DNA of 64,000 nucleotides, taken from contig NZ_QRDX01000003.1 of NCBI RefSeq assembly GCF_003386195.1, positions 346,440 through 410,439 on the forward strand, written 5' to 3'. A program made the translations under genes and the position numbers. Under the pieces are notes generated by a model. It worked only from the letters and a program-made list of their open reading frames with translations, had not been told where the DNA came from and ran no database searches. The stretch is from Seonamhaeicola aphaedonensis. Its GTDB lineage: Bacteria; Bacteroidota; Bacteroidia; Flavobacteriales; Flavobacteriaceae. Positions 53,872 through 62,807 of the stretch are shown piece after piece (the stretch's first letter is position 1; each line of letters begins with the position of its first letter).

Positions 53872-53999
53872 TGTCAAAAATGTTTTTAGCTAGCTTATAT
53901 GTTTTTAGTTTCTATAGGTTATGATTCACATCCTAAAATTTTAATTTTTTGTGCTAAGTTATTGAATAAACCCCTTTAAGTACAGGAGGTGTTAAATAA

Positions 54000-54074
54000 G
54001 CTATTGAAACAGGTATTTGGAATAGAAAAAATGAATTGCCTTACACCGAGAATTTTGTTACCAAATTAGCTTAA
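54000..54074 (+). pseudogene. Short coding remnant
   Basis: After a TAA at 53997 the frame reads 24 protein-like codons (AIETGIWNRKNELPYTENFV) to a TAA at 54072. It lacks a start and is too short to name. It could be the decayed end of an unknown gene at the edge of the accessory region. Confidence 0.25.
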
Positions 54075-54118
54075 AATTACTTGTTTTTTAACTCAGTTGT
54101 ATGTTTTGTTAAGTATTT

Positions 54119-54913
54119 TTATTTACTCAGTTTTAATATTCTAAATGCTCCTTGAGTAACCAAAACAAAAACGATTGTTCCAATAATCAAATCAGGTTTG
54201 CTTGAATTTAACCAATTTACCAAAACACCTGCTATTATCACCCCCAAATTGATAATCACATCATTAGACGTAAAAATCATAATCGCTTTCATGTGTGCCT
54301 CTTTTTTGTTTTTTGACTTTTGTAAAATGTAAAGACAAATCCCATTACCTATAAGAGCGAAAGCCGAAACGACAATCATTGTTGAAAAGTTAGGAAGTTT
54401 CTCCTCTCCGAAGAATCTCTTAAAAACCTCTATAAATCCTATTATTGCTAGTATTATTTGAACGTATCCAGCAAGTTTAGCAATTCGCTTTTTCTTTGTT
54501 AAAGTTCCACCAACCGCAAAAAGACTAATTCCATAGACAAAACTGTCCGCAAGCATGTCCAAACTGTCCGCAACTAATCCCATTGATTTTGAGATTATTC
54601 CGGTTGTTATTTCAATTAAGAAAAAGGAGAGATTTATTCCAAGTACTGTCCAGAGTAGTTTTTTCTGGTCTGCGTTTTCTTTAAATTCAGTTTGGTCGGT
54701 TTGTTCAGTCGAGATTTTCTTTCCGCCTAAATTCAGTTCGAGAACCGACTTTTCGATTTGGTCGATTTGTCCGCTGTGAAAAACGGTCAGTTTTCGGTTG
54801 GGAATGTCAAAGACCAAATTCACAATACTTGAGATTCCGTCCAATTTCATTCGGATTAGATTTTCCTCAGAGGGGCAGTCCATTTTTGTAATCTTAAATA
54901 TTGTTTTGTTCAT
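54119..54913 (-). CDS. CDF-type cation transporter with N-terminal HMA-like domain
   Basis: The 264-residue membrane protein has an N-terminal heavy-metal-associated-like domain (about 1-70; KITKMDCPSEENLIRMKLDG, with a single Cys rather than CxxC) and a cation-efflux transmembrane domain with VADSLDMLADSFVYG (Asp pair) and FTSNDVIINLGVI. It lacks the CDF cytoplasmic tail. Such short CDF/HMA proteins are often in mobile resistance contexts. Metal unknown. It begins a run of isolated minus-strand genes and is followed upstream by a hairpin repeat. Confidence 0.82.
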   Translation of the reverse strand: MNKTIFKITKMDCPSEENLIRMKLDGISSIVNLVFDIPNRKLTVFHSGQIDQIEKSVLELNLGGKKISTEQTDQTEFKENADQKKLLWTVLGINLSFFLIEITTGIISKSMGLVADSLDMLADSFVYGISLFAVGGTLTKKKRIAKLAGYVQIILAIIGFIEVFKRFFGEEKLPNFSTMIVVSAFALIGNGICLYILQKSKNKKEAHMKAIMIFTSNDVIINLGVIIAGVLVNWLNSSKPDLIIGTIVFVLVTQGAFRILKLSK

Positions 54914-54947
54914 TCACATTTCGGTTTTATAGATTTTGTTTGGTTAT

Positions 54948-54981
54948 GGTTTTGTTGCGTGACACGAGCGCAGCAAAATCC
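54948..54981. repeat. Hairpin with one bulge upstream of the cation transporter
   Basis: GGTTTTGTTGCG pairs with CGCAGCAAAATCC (one bulged T) around a 9-nt loop; GTTATG occurs directly on both sides. No T run on either strand suggests a recombination or repeat element, not a terminator. Confidence 0.5.
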
Positions 54982-55029
54982 GTTATGAGTTTTCAACTTA
55001 AACAGAAGATAGCAAAATTGCATGGACTA

Positions 55030-55064
55030 TCCGAGAGGAAATTCAGAAGCAATTAACTATAGCC
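55030..55064 (+). repeat. Hairpin-plus-tail repeat, copy 1
   Basis: A short stem TCC-GAGA-GGA is followed by GAAGCAATTAACTATAGCC (55046-55064). The tail recurs at 57445 and 63887 after other hairpins. Confidence 0.45.
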
Positions 55065-55083
55065 GGTATTAACAAAACTTGTT

Positions 55084-55683
55084 TTATCCATTTAAATATT
55101 CATTCCGCTTAAAATCAATTCCTTTTCTTATTAAATAAGCGTGATATGTACTTGGTATGTCATGAGTCCATTTGGGTAAAATCAGGGTTATTAAAATTCT
55201 ATCAATATGAGATATCAAGCCCATAATAATAGCTAAATTGAAAGGAATTCCTGCATAGTTAAATCCTATTAACGAAGTAAAGGCAATTAATAAAGTAATT
55301 CCCCATAATTTTGAAAGAAAAGCGTGTGTGCAAGTTTCCCTTTTGAATTTTACTAAACTTATAATGTAACAACTCATTTCCATCCCGAGAATTGTCCAGA
55401 TATAAACAGAATTATCGGAAATTAATTTAGGGTAGAGTATCCAAGTTGCAAACCCCATCGATAACCAAAATATCATATCGGTTTGACTATCCATTCGCCT
55501 TATTTTAGCCGAAGATATACTTAGCTTTCTTGCTATGATGCCATCTAATATGTCAGATATAAGTCCCAAATACATTAGAACTACAATAATTATTTTAGCA
55601 TTTTCTCCTATGAAATAGGCTAAACATAAAATAACAGGCGCTAATAATAGCCTAAACAATATTAATGAAATAGGAATGTTCAT
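55084..55683 (-). CDS. CDP-alcohol phosphatidyltransferase family protein
   Basis: The 199-residue membrane enzyme has about six helices. The family motif D-x2-D-G-x2-A-R-x8-G-x3-D-x3-D is present as DILDGIIARK and RRMDSQTD, with all four Asp kept but the central Gly replaced by Ile. It would transfer a phosphatidyl or related group from a CDP-activated donor to an alcohol. Phospholipid class unknown. An orphan gene between repeats, so it may be accessory and not the core PgsA/PssA enzyme. Confidence 0.85.
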   Translation of the reverse strand: MNIPISLILFRLLLAPVILCLAYFIGENAKIIIVVLMYLGLISDILDGIIARKLSISSAKIRRMDSQTDMIFWLSMGFATWILYPKLISDNSVYIWTILGMEMSCYIISLVKFKRETCTHAFLSKLWGITLLIAFTSLIGFNYAGIPFNLAIIMGLISHIDRILITLILPKWTHDIPSTYHAYLIRKGIDFKRNEYLNG

Positions 55684-55835
55684 TTTTAATTAACCAACGG
55701 TTTAGTCACTAATTTACAAAATAAAACAGGTAATAGATTCGGTAATAGATATCACTTAGATTTCCCATAATGACTATAGAACCTGAAACGTTATTTTCTT
55801 AATAGAAAGTATATATTGATTTTTTTGCATCACTT

Positions 55836-57125
55836 TTATTTAAAAACTACAGAACCATACTTAAAACTTATTATCATCTCGTCAAACTGTTTTATAAAGT
55901 CTTGACCTAAGTTTCCGTAAAAGTTACTAACGTCTCCTTTGATATCATTTTTGTGAACTCGTATACTTTTTAGGCTAGCACTAGAATTACCTACAGACAA
56001 TACTAGACTATCTAATAAAAACCCATCAAATTCAACAATGCCACCGGCGCTTCCTGATTTTAATGCTTGAGGTGTATAGTTCTTTTCAATAGTATCTTGA
56101 TATTTTCTGTAAAAGGGAGCATACAAAGAAGTGGTTCTAGCACCTGTATCAAAACTAAAACTTAAAGTATCTTTTTTATAATTAATTGCTATTATTGGCG
56201 TAAGACCATCTAAAGCAAAGTTTTCTTGTTTGTAATCTATTGGATCTTTTGGGGTAAAAATGGTATTGTTTTTTGAAATGCGCACTTCATCCATAGCTTC
56301 AATTACAGGAAAACCAATAATACCATTTATGTAGTATTCTATTTGAGGAAAGGAAATATCCTCATCATCTAAAACTAAAAACACAACATTTTTAAAAGTG
56401 AGATCCCCAATCATCAACTCATTAGCGATAGCCAAATCACTATCTACTTTTTCTCCTGTGAATGCCGTAACATAAAAATCAGATTCTATATACGTTAGCC
56501 CTAGCTCCTTAACAAGAGATCTCTTTATGACAGAAATATTTGCTCCTGTATCAAAAATATAATGCTTATTTTGGTGATTGATTGATACATCAATATTAAA
56601 AAGCCCTACTTTATCTTTTGTCATCGGAAATGAAACATCAGAATTTTTTTCAATTTCTTGAGTAGGTATATTTTCTAAAGATTTCCAGATATTCAGTTCG
56701 TTTTCTAACATTTGAACTTTTGAAGAATCATTTAAATGGCTATAGTTTTTTAAAATAAGTTCACTAACCTCTTTAGCCTGTTTATATTCATACAGGTTTA
56801 TATGATTTAAAATTTTAGTATAGTATAATTTGTTTAACATGGTGTCTGTTAAACTTAGCGGTTCTATACTCAGCAACTCTTCTATTTTAGAGTTTGATTT
56901 AGATAAATCATTGAACAGATTTAAAACAATGGCTTCGTAATAAAGACATAGCTCTTTTGATATTAGGCTCTTTTTAGAATTAAGGCTTTGTCTTAATTTA
57001 AAATAGTCTTGAGCTTTAGCTAGAGAATCTAGATGTTTAGTTACAACCAGGTCATTTACATTTTTAGTTTGTGAGTTTTTACAGGCAATAGTTAAAATTA
57101 TAAGTAAAAAAAGAATGTTTCTCAT
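55836..57125 (-). CDS. Two-lobed retropepsin-like aspartic protease lipoprotein
   Basis: The 429-residue lipoprotein (lipobox LTIACKNSQ) has an N-terminal helical, TPR-like region (about 25-165) and two aspartic-protease lobes: YIFDTGANISVIKRS near residue 191 and FSFDTGARTTSLYAPF near residue 325. Each DTG supplies one catalytic Asp, as in pepsin-like double domains, although bacterial retropepsins usually carry one lobe and dimerise. Expected to act in the periplasm or at the surface. Substrate unknown. Confidence 0.82.
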   Translation of the reverse strand: MRNILFLLIILTIACKNSQTKNVNDLVVTKHLDSLAKAQDYFKLRQSLNSKKSLISKELCLYYEAIVLNLFNDLSKSNSKIEELLSIEPLSLTDTMLNKLYYTKILNHINLYEYKQAKEVSELILKNYSHLNDSSKVQMLENELNIWKSLENIPTQEIEKNSDVSFPMTKDKVGLFNIDVSINHQNKHYIFDTGANISVIKRSLVKELGLTYIESDFYVTAFTGEKVDSDLAIANELMIGDLTFKNVVFLVLDDEDISFPQIEYYINGIIGFPVIEAMDEVRISKNNTIFTPKDPIDYKQENFALDGLTPIIAINYKKDTLSFSFDTGARTTSLYAPFYRKYQDTIEKNYTPQALKSGSAGGIVEFDGFLLDSLVLSVGNSSASLKSIRVHKNDIKGDVSNFYGNLGQDFIKQFDEMIISFKYGSVVFK

Positions 57126-57423
57126 GGTTATAGTTTTATAATGTTTGATCTTATTTTCCAGTTTAAATTTTATATATCTCTCTCATAACTTGATTCTAAG
57201 TTTACCTTGATATGGAAAATTTTATTCTATTTATTAATAAAACATCTATAGATAAACAAAAAAATCAATATCACCAACTTTTCAAGTCGGCACCTTTAGC
57301 AGCACCTTTATGAACCTTTTCTACATACTTTTTGATAAACATGCGGAGATATCTCAACCTACTTATATGGTTTCTATATAACTAACTTACTAAAATAGGA
57401 ACTAACAATAAGAAAATCCGCTG
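57126..57423. other. Gap upstream of the aspartic protease gene
   Basis: About 300 bp, AT-rich, with no complete gene. A minus-strand 23-codon frame (57271-57342, KKYVEKVHKGAAKGAD) is protein-like but unidentifiable. Confidence 0.4.
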
Positions 57424-57460
57424 GATTTTCCGAAAGGAAAATCAGAAGCAATGAATTATA
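57424..57460 (+). repeat. Hairpin-plus-tail repeat, copy 2
   Basis: GATTTTCC-GAAA-GGAAAATC is a perfect 8-bp hairpin (57424-57443), followed by GAAGCAATGAATTATA. Same tail family as 55046 and 63887. Confidence 0.55.
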
Positions 57461-57552
57461 CACATTGTTAGCCTTTCGTCATTTATTTATTAATTCAACT
57501 ACTTTTTTGTTCAAATCTTTTATTCTTTTAAACTAATTTAGTTGAAAATTCA

Positions 57553-57715
57553 TTGACTATAAGCATTCCTAACTTTGTGAAAATAATGCAGGTTAAACCG
57601 TATTGTGAAAATACCATCAAAACCTATAACTCTATTGTAAAAATTTCAGAAGGGTATTTCAACAAACCTTTAGTTCGTGTTCCCCAACGTCTGGTAACAA
57701 GACACCTACAAATAT
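57553..57715 (+). pseudogene. N-terminal remnant of a tyrosine recombinase/integrase
   Basis: The frame from about 57586 encodes MQVKPYCENTIKTYNSIV and continues EGYFNKPLVRV, resembling the SAM-like core-binding domain at the N-terminus of phage/integron-type tyrosine recombinases. It is cut at about 57712, exactly where the G+C-richer peptidase gene begins on the other strand. The catalytic domain is absent. The open frame runs on to 57855 but the later part is antisense to the peptidase and is not integrase-like. Confidence 0.5.
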
Positions 57716-59875
57716 CTACTCAGATGGCTCGGCTAGATATCGGTCGAAGTATTCGATTAGTTTACCAAATAGGTAGCGATCGTAATGCTGCTCACGGCTC
57801 CATCCATGCGTCGCACCCGGTGCAAATGCAAAGTCGAAGTCTTTGCCCTGTTTAATCAGTTCTTCAGCTAACACGGCTGTTGTTTTGAAAGGTACCACAT
57901 GATCTTGCATGCCATGGATGAACAGGAGTTTATCCTCCAGGTTTGCTGCATAGTTGAGTGCTTTTCTTTCGAAGACCTCAGGGTGTGTTTGTGGGGTACG
58001 AACAATCGCAACATCGTCCGTACCAAAGAACACCGGGTCAACAGCCGCCGCCGCCGCAACACCTACCTGGAATAAGCCCGGCTTCATCAACAGCGAATAA
58101 ACGGCGAGTGTACCACCATAACTACTGCCCCAGATTCCAATACGATTGGGGTCTACGTAATCTAGAGACTCTAGGTAGGCAACCGCACTTGCATAATCTT
58201 CTATGTCCTGGTCCGCAAAGCCCAACAAAAACTCTTCCCGAAATGCTCTACCATAACCGTTACTACCTCGAGAATCTACCTGCACAACAATATACCCTTT
58301 CTTGACTAGTAGTTGCTGTACAAGGCTGTAATTACCGGCCCAACGGTTCCTAGCTGTATTGGAATATACGGGACCAAAAACTACTGGATACTTTTTGCCA
58401 GGCTTCATGTTGTCAGGTTTTAGAATCCGGGCATGCAGCGTGTAGTCATCTACAAGACTGGGAAAAGTAACGTATGCTGCACTTGTCCAGGTTTTCTCTG
58501 TGAACGCTCGTAATGGAGAATGGGTCACTCGCTTGGCTTTGCCACCCTTGCTATTTATTGCGTAAAGCTCAGGAGGTGCTATGTCATTACTATGCAAGAC
58601 TATCAAGTTTTGGCCATCTGGTGAAGGATAACCAACATTTTGGCCTGCTAAACGCGTCATCTGCTCAGGTTTGCCACCTGACATATTCAGGCGATACACG
58701 TGCTGTTCGTAAGGATTAACGCCGTTCCCTGTATAAAATAGCCAATCAGCAGCACTCATTGGAGCGGATAGTACATCAAAAGAGGGGTCTGTCAGGAGTT
58801 GTGGACTCCTTTTAGATTTTGATGGGTCGATCGTATAAAGCCCATACCTATCACCCATATCGCTCAAAAAAATAACCTGCCGCCCATCTGGATGCCAGGT
58901 AGACCCAAACGAGGTGTACATACGACTCTCGCGTACTCCTTTCCAAATCTCACGGGGTTTGGATTCATTAGGAGTTACAACGAAAAGTTTACGTTCCACT
59001 GCAGTATCAGAAGCTACATCAATCAGCAACGAACCACTTGATGACCAGTTAAAATCGATAATCTGATTAGCGCTTGGTTCTGGCAAATCTAAATAAGTGA
59101 TTTCTCCGCTTTCTATATGGAGCAGGCCAACCCTACGTATCTCGTTGGGATCGCCTGGGTAACTTCTGCGTACTTCATTAGGGTTGGTTTCGGTAGCGAG
59201 ATAATTAGGGAATGGTACCTTTTGCATCTCACGTCTATTAACAGAATGAAAAACAATTTTCTTCCCATCTAGAGCCCACTTATAGGTTGGACCACTCCAA
59301 ATACCTGGACCAATTTCACGTTCAGGTCTGCTATAGCGGCCCTTTCCTAAATTAGATAGACTTGCAATCCCAATCTTGGTAAGCTGCCGATTTTGTTTGG
59401 TTTTTAAGTCAGCAAGCCACAAATCACCATTGCTTATATATGCCAAATGATTTCCATTTGGTGAAATAGACAGGTTATGTGCGCCTTCCGTTACAGTCAT
59501 CAATTCCGAGTCTTCGCCTTGACGCAACTTTGTCTGCCATAGATTTTTACCACGGAGACTGATGATTGTATTCTTATTTGCCCAGACGATATCGCGCACT
59601 GGCGCAGATTCCGTATTGGATATGAGGCGTACCTCATTCCCCGCCTTTGAGGATACCCAGAGGCCACGCCCTGAAGTTCCTGGCTTACTCCAAGAGAAAG
59701 CAAAGCGCTCGCTGTTTGGTGCCCATACCGGTTTTGACGGCGTTGTCCCTGTTAGTTTTGGTGATGCAAAAATAGCATCAATGGTGAGCGCTGTTTCCTG
59801 TGCTGTAACGGTTCCGGTTATCACTATTAAAAGGACTGTTATTGCCCATCTTTGCCAAAAAGAAATATAGTTCAT
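57716..59875 (-). CDS. S9-family (DPP IV-like) serine peptidase
   Basis: The 719-residue secreted peptidase has a signal peptide (about residues 1-26), an N-terminal beta-propeller (about 40-430; blades with LSISPNGNHLAYISNGDLWL) and a C-terminal alpha/beta-hydrolase domain. The catalytic triad is visible: Ser in GIWGSSYGGT, Asp in LLFIHGMQDHVVPF and His in PGATHGWSREQHY. It removes dipeptides or acylated residues from peptides. Its DNA is clearly more G+C-rich than the surroundings, and it starts at the truncated integrase, both signs of transfer. It follows the DUF885 gene by 31 bp. Confidence 0.92.
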   Translation of the reverse strand: MNYISFWQRWAITVLLIVITGTVTAQETALTIDAIFASPKLTGTTPSKPVWAPNSERFAFSWSKPGTSGRGLWVSSKAGNEVRLISNTESAPVRDIVWANKNTIISLRGKNLWQTKLRQGEDSELMTVTEGAHNLSISPNGNHLAYISNGDLWLADLKTKQNRQLTKIGIASLSNLGKGRYSRPEREIGPGIWSGPTYKWALDGKKIVFHSVNRREMQKVPFPNYLATETNPNEVRRSYPGDPNEIRRVGLLHIESGEITYLDLPEPSANQIIDFNWSSSGSLLIDVASDTAVERKLFVVTPNESKPREIWKGVRESRMYTSFGSTWHPDGRQVIFLSDMGDRYGLYTIDPSKSKRSPQLLTDPSFDVLSAPMSAADWLFYTGNGVNPYEQHVYRLNMSGGKPEQMTRLAGQNVGYPSPDGQNLIVLHSNDIAPPELYAINSKGGKAKRVTHSPLRAFTEKTWTSAAYVTFPSLVDDYTLHARILKPDNMKPGKKYPVVFGPVYSNTARNRWAGNYSLVQQLLVKKGYIVVQVDSRGSNGYGRAFREEFLLGFADQDIEDYASAVAYLESLDYVDPNRIGIWGSSYGGTLAVYSLLMKPGLFQVGVAAAAAVDPVFFGTDDVAIVRTPQTHPEVFERKALNYAANLEDKLLFIHGMQDHVVPFKTTAVLAEELIKQGKDFDFAFAPGATHGWSREQHYDRYLFGKLIEYFDRYLAEPSE

Positions 59876-59906
59876 GCGTTTGTTTCAAAAATTATCTAAT
59901 ATCGAA

Positions 59907-61574
59907 TTACTTCATCATGATCATATGGTCAGCATTACCAGTCATTTCCCACTGCGTTAACACTACAGGGATATTACCAATACAATTGATGCTATCAAAA
60001 AAATCACTGAGTTTAAATGCCTCTCCCTGCTGCTCTTTGCTACGCGCATATTCTGCCATAGCGGCTTCCAGCAAGTATTTCCCTGTGATATAGCTTGTAC
60101 CGTAACCCGGCTGTCTTAAATACAAGTGCTGCTCAAATATCAATAACTCTTTTTCCGTTTTCATCCAACCTCTAGGCGTATATTCAGAATGTATACCGCC
60201 AGCCTCTTCCATAGTCATTTCATTGGCATGTGCATAGAGGGAACCTAATCCTCTTGCAGCCCTTTGTGCTATCATAATGTAGACAATCTCACGCACTCTA
60301 GGATCATCATCATATAAGCCAGCATCCATAAACATTTCTTCCACAGCAGTGGCAGTACCCTCATTCCTAGAATCGAAGATATTGTACAACAGTGGCCCTT
60401 TTCTAATCTCACTTGGATTAGGCTCATTTTCCATTCTAGCCAGTTCAAACCAATGATAAAAGTGAGAAAACAATGGGCGAGGATCATAATGCGAAGTGAT
60501 ATAAAAAAAGTTTCTTGTTTCCTCTGGAACAAATGTACCTAAGTGCTCTCTTAAAGCAGGCTCAAAATAATCCTTGACCGTTAAAATAGCTTCATTCTCT
60601 AGGAAACTGATGAAGCTTTTGGCTGCACGATTGGCAAGGGCATCATAACGTTCTGGAGAATCTGCGGCGATTAATTGGGGGAGATTACGATTGCGATGTT
60701 CTTCCAATTTCAAAGCCGACCATGCACGAGCCAATTCTCTTTTAAGAATCATCACCTCGTCTTCCCAAGTAAGCGGAACCAAATGCACATTTTGCATATA
60801 CAAGGTATAATTCTCCTTGCCTATACCTGAAGGACCGGTTTTCTTATCGGATTGGGCTTCCAACCATTTTACTAATTCATTGGTAGACGTTTGGGCTTTT
60901 TCAATAGCGGATATCATGGTTTCATCAGCACGCACACCTGCAGCATTTTTCATGTCCTCGAGTACTTCAGATTGCTCCTTGATATCTCTAATACCCGTGA
61001 TCCAGAGGTCTCTAGCATTCCCTGTTAGATTAGTTTTGGCTTGTTTGTTCAATGATGGTATAACGGCCAGATCATTGAGCATTCTTTTACGTTCTGCAGT
61101 GCTTAGCGGAAATTCATAAGTCCACAATTCCAAGGTGCTATGATTAGTGGGGCCTTCATGCGCCGGTACATCACTCTTGTAGGTCCATATGGTCTTGTAG
61201 AAAGCAGGGTCACGTTCCCATGGCTTAAGTACGCGATAGTTAAAATCAAAACCGTTCATCTCTGCCCAGATGACCATCCAATCCACTTTATTGGGGATAG
61301 ACCAGCCCGAAGTGTCAATGGCAGCATGGCGCGCTCTTAATTGATTGAAAGCAGGTATTCGCTGAGTGAATGTAGCTTTACGATAATCGGGTGAACCTTC
61401 GTGCTCTGGAGGCGTTTCAAAACTTCTCCATTCTTTGAACAACGAAACTAAATCCTGATAGTCATTGGAAGTACTATTTTCAGTTTTGGTTTTCTTGTTT
61501 CTTTCTTTCTTATCCGTTTGACAGCAAAAAAATAGGATTATCAAAAGAGGAAAAAGGACGGTAGTTGTTCTCAT
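59907..61574 (-). CDS. DUF885 family peptidase-like lipoprotein
   Basis: The 555-residue lipoprotein (lipobox [11 protein letters not shown]) resembles DUF885: mostly helical, with [20 protein letters not shown] (EGTA/EGWA block) and [20 protein letters not shown] in the usual order. The HExxPGHH zinc motif of typical members is not seen where expected, so catalysis is doubtful or different. G+C is raised, as in the adjacent S9 gene, and the two probably moved and are expressed together as a peptide-degrading pair. The upstream edge is 6 bp from a truncated inverted-repeat element. Confidence 0.75.
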   Translation of the reverse strand: MRTTTVLFPLLIILFFCCQTDKKERNKKTKTENSTSNDYQDLVSLFKEWRSFETPPEHEGSPDYRKATFTQRIPAFNQLRARHAAIDTSGWSIPNKVDWMVIWAEMNGFDFNYRVLKPWERDPAFYKTIWTYKSDVPAHEGPTNHSTLELWTYEFPLSTAERKRMLNDLAVIPSLNKQAKTNLTGNARDLWITGIRDIKEQSEVLEDMKNAAGVRADETMISAIEKAQTSTNELVKWLEAQSDKKTGPSGIGKENYTLYMQNVHLVPLTWEDEVMILKRELARAWSALKLEEHRNRNLPQLIAADSPERYDALANRAAKSFISFLENEAILTVKDYFEPALREHLGTFVPEETRNFFYITSHYDPRPLFSHFYHWFELARMENEPNPSEIRKGPLLYNIFDSRNEGTATAVEEMFMDAGLYDDDPRVREIVYIMIAQRAARGLGSLYAHANEMTMEEAGGIHSEYTPRGWMKTEKELLIFEQHLYLRQPGYGTSYITGKYLLEAAMAEYARSKEQQGEAFKLSDFFDSINCIGNIPVVLTQWEMTGNADHMIMMK

Positions 61575-61579
61575 ATATT

Positions 61580-61630
61580 GATGGTGATTACTTAGTTAAG
61601 GGATTTTTAGTAATTTGGTTTAACCCTGAG
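61580..61630. repeat. Right-end remnant of the terminal-inverted-repeat element
   Basis: GATGGTGATTACTTAGTTAA through GTTTAACCCTGAG (61618-61630) matches the right ends of the two complete copies at 62513 and 63434. The left part is missing, replaced by the DUF885 gene start. Confidence 0.75.
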
Positions 61631-61709
61631 ATGGAACACATTTACTTTAAGATGCATTGTCTGCGAAGCAGCGTAGATTAAAGTTCGCCATCGGCGAATG
61701 TGTTCCATC
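61630..61709. repeat. Cloverleaf-like palindromic element, copy 1
   Basis: Outer arms GATGGAACACATT/AATGTGTTCCATC (13 bp) enclose stems ACTTTAA/TTAAAGT, CTGC-GAA-GCAG and TTCGCC-ATC-GGCGAA. A second copy is at 63712-63785. Confidence 0.8.
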
Positions 61710-61939
61710 GGTCCTGGCTATCCCTCTGGCGGCGTTGGGCGGCTGTTTCGGAAGCTTGCTTGCGAAGCAAGCGGCAGTGGCGTAAAACGCCACGTACGAA
61801 TAAGATAGCCTCGGAGCCGCCGAGATGTTCAGTTCCGTGTTTTGTTGTTTGGTCTAAAAGTAGCAAAAACTTTCCAATTACCGATTCAGTTGCCGCTAGG
61901 GGATAGCCGTTGTTGGCAACAGTTTTTTTATTTATTCAG
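61710..61939. other. Hairpin-rich gap before the ParE gene
   Basis: No gene. Several perfect hairpins occur: GCTTGC-TTGC-area with GCAAGC arms (about 61769-61790), GTGGCG-TAAAA-CGCCAC (about 61786-61802) and a GTTG...CAAC stem in a GCCGTTGTTGGCAACAG motif (about 61907-61922). G+C is locally high. Confidence 0.6.
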
Positions 61940-62227
61940 TTATAGTTTTGTATTCAAATACTGCCTTCCGACGATTGTCATTATTTCTACAATGTTATCA
62001 TTGATTCTGTAGTAAATACTGTCAACTCCACATACGCAACGTCTATATCCCTTTTTTATGTAATCCACAGATTCAAAGGAAAAAGGTCGCTCGGAAATAA
62101 TGTCGAAATATTCAAAAAACGATTCAAAATATTTGTCCGCTTGGGTCATTCCAAATTTTTCGACTCCGAAATGGTGAATCCGAATCAAATCATTTTTCGC
62201 TTCGTTGGTCAATCTGTATTTAGCCAT
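61940..62227 (-). CDS. ParE/RelE-superfamily toxin
   Basis: The 95-residue protein starts MAKYRLTNEAKNDLIRIHHF, the classic ParE N-terminus, and ends with the RRCVCGVDSIYYRINDNIVE strand pattern and GRQ near the C-terminus. ParE toxins block DNA gyrase; RelE relatives cleave mRNA. It overlaps the upstream antitoxin gene by 8 bp, the standard operon layout. Confidence 0.9.
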   Translation of the reverse strand: MAKYRLTNEAKNDLIRIHHFGVEKFGMTQADKYFESFFEYFDIISERPFSFESVDYIKKGYRRCVCGVDSIYYRINDNIVEIMTIVGRQYLNTKL

Positions 62228-62459
62228 TAATCATAGACTTTGATTGGGCTAAAATACTCTCCTTACTGTCATTCGTAAACCCGCTATTTTCAGCTTTTTC
62301 CAATTTAGCTCGAATCCAGTCAATTTGAACTTGCTGTTTTCTTGCTTGTCTAATCAAATCGTTAACTAATTCGCTTTTGCTAGAATATTCTTTATTGTCT
62401 ACTTGGGCTTTTAACCATTCATCATTTGGTTTTGTAAAAGATATACTTTGTCTCGACAT
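62220..62459 (-). CDS. ParD-like antitoxin
   Basis: The 79-residue protein has the ribbon-helix-helix pattern of ParD (SISFTKPNDEWLKAQVDN, then KSELVNDLIRQARKQQ) and a flexible acidic C-terminus that would wrap the toxin. It would neutralise the overlapping ParE toxin and repress its own operon. Confidence 0.9.
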   Translation of the reverse strand: MSRQSISFTKPNDEWLKAQVDNKEYSSKSELVNDLIRQARKQQVQIDWIRAKLEKAENSGFTNDSKESILAQSKSMING

Positions 62460-62512
62460 AATTTAATTATTTGATGTAAATATACACCAAATATGAATCA
62501 TTTCTAAATTAT

Positions 62513-62795
62513 TGCCAACTCAGGGTTAAACGTATTTCTGTTTTAAGCATGAAAAGATAATAAATTCCTTAGCAATAATTAGAGAAAAGCTCTTCCTTAT
62601 AATCTCTAATTATTGATTATCAATTCGCTTCGCGTTAGCGAAGGATAAATTGTGGAATTTAATAGATTGGGAATTCGAGAAACAGAGCCAAATTACTTTT
62701 AAGCACACGATGGCTCACGTTAGGGCTCGATGCCCGTCGATGGTGATTACTTAGTTAAGGGATTGTTAGTAATTTGGTTTAACCCTGAGATGGCA
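62513..62795. repeat. MITE-like element, copy B
   Basis: Terminal inverted repeats: TGCCAaCTCAGGGTTAAAC (62513-62531) against GTTTAACCCTGAGaTGGCA (62777-62795), 18 of 19 matching. The inside is non-coding and structured: AATAATTAGAGA/TCTCTAATTATT (62574-62614) and CTTCGC-GTTA-GCGAAG with CAATT/AATTG flanks. About 97% identical to the copy at 63434. No transposase; likely non-autonomous mobile DNA. Confidence 0.8.
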
Positions 62796-62807
62796 TTGGT
62801 AATTTTT

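Noticed and set aside
57271..57342. Minus-strand 23-codon frame with KKYVEKVHKGAAKGAD
   Set aside because: Protein-like but too short and without a recognisable family or start context; may be a remnant, not claimed as a gene.
57716..57855. Continuation of the plus-strand frame from the integrase remnant
   Set aside because: Past about 57715 it is antisense to the S9 peptidase active-site region and shows no integrase similarity.
61907..61922. Classical integron attC core sites (RYYYAAC/GTTRRRY)
   Set aside because: The GTTGTTGGCAAC motif resembles but does not match the paired consensus boxes, so attC is offered only as a hypothesis.
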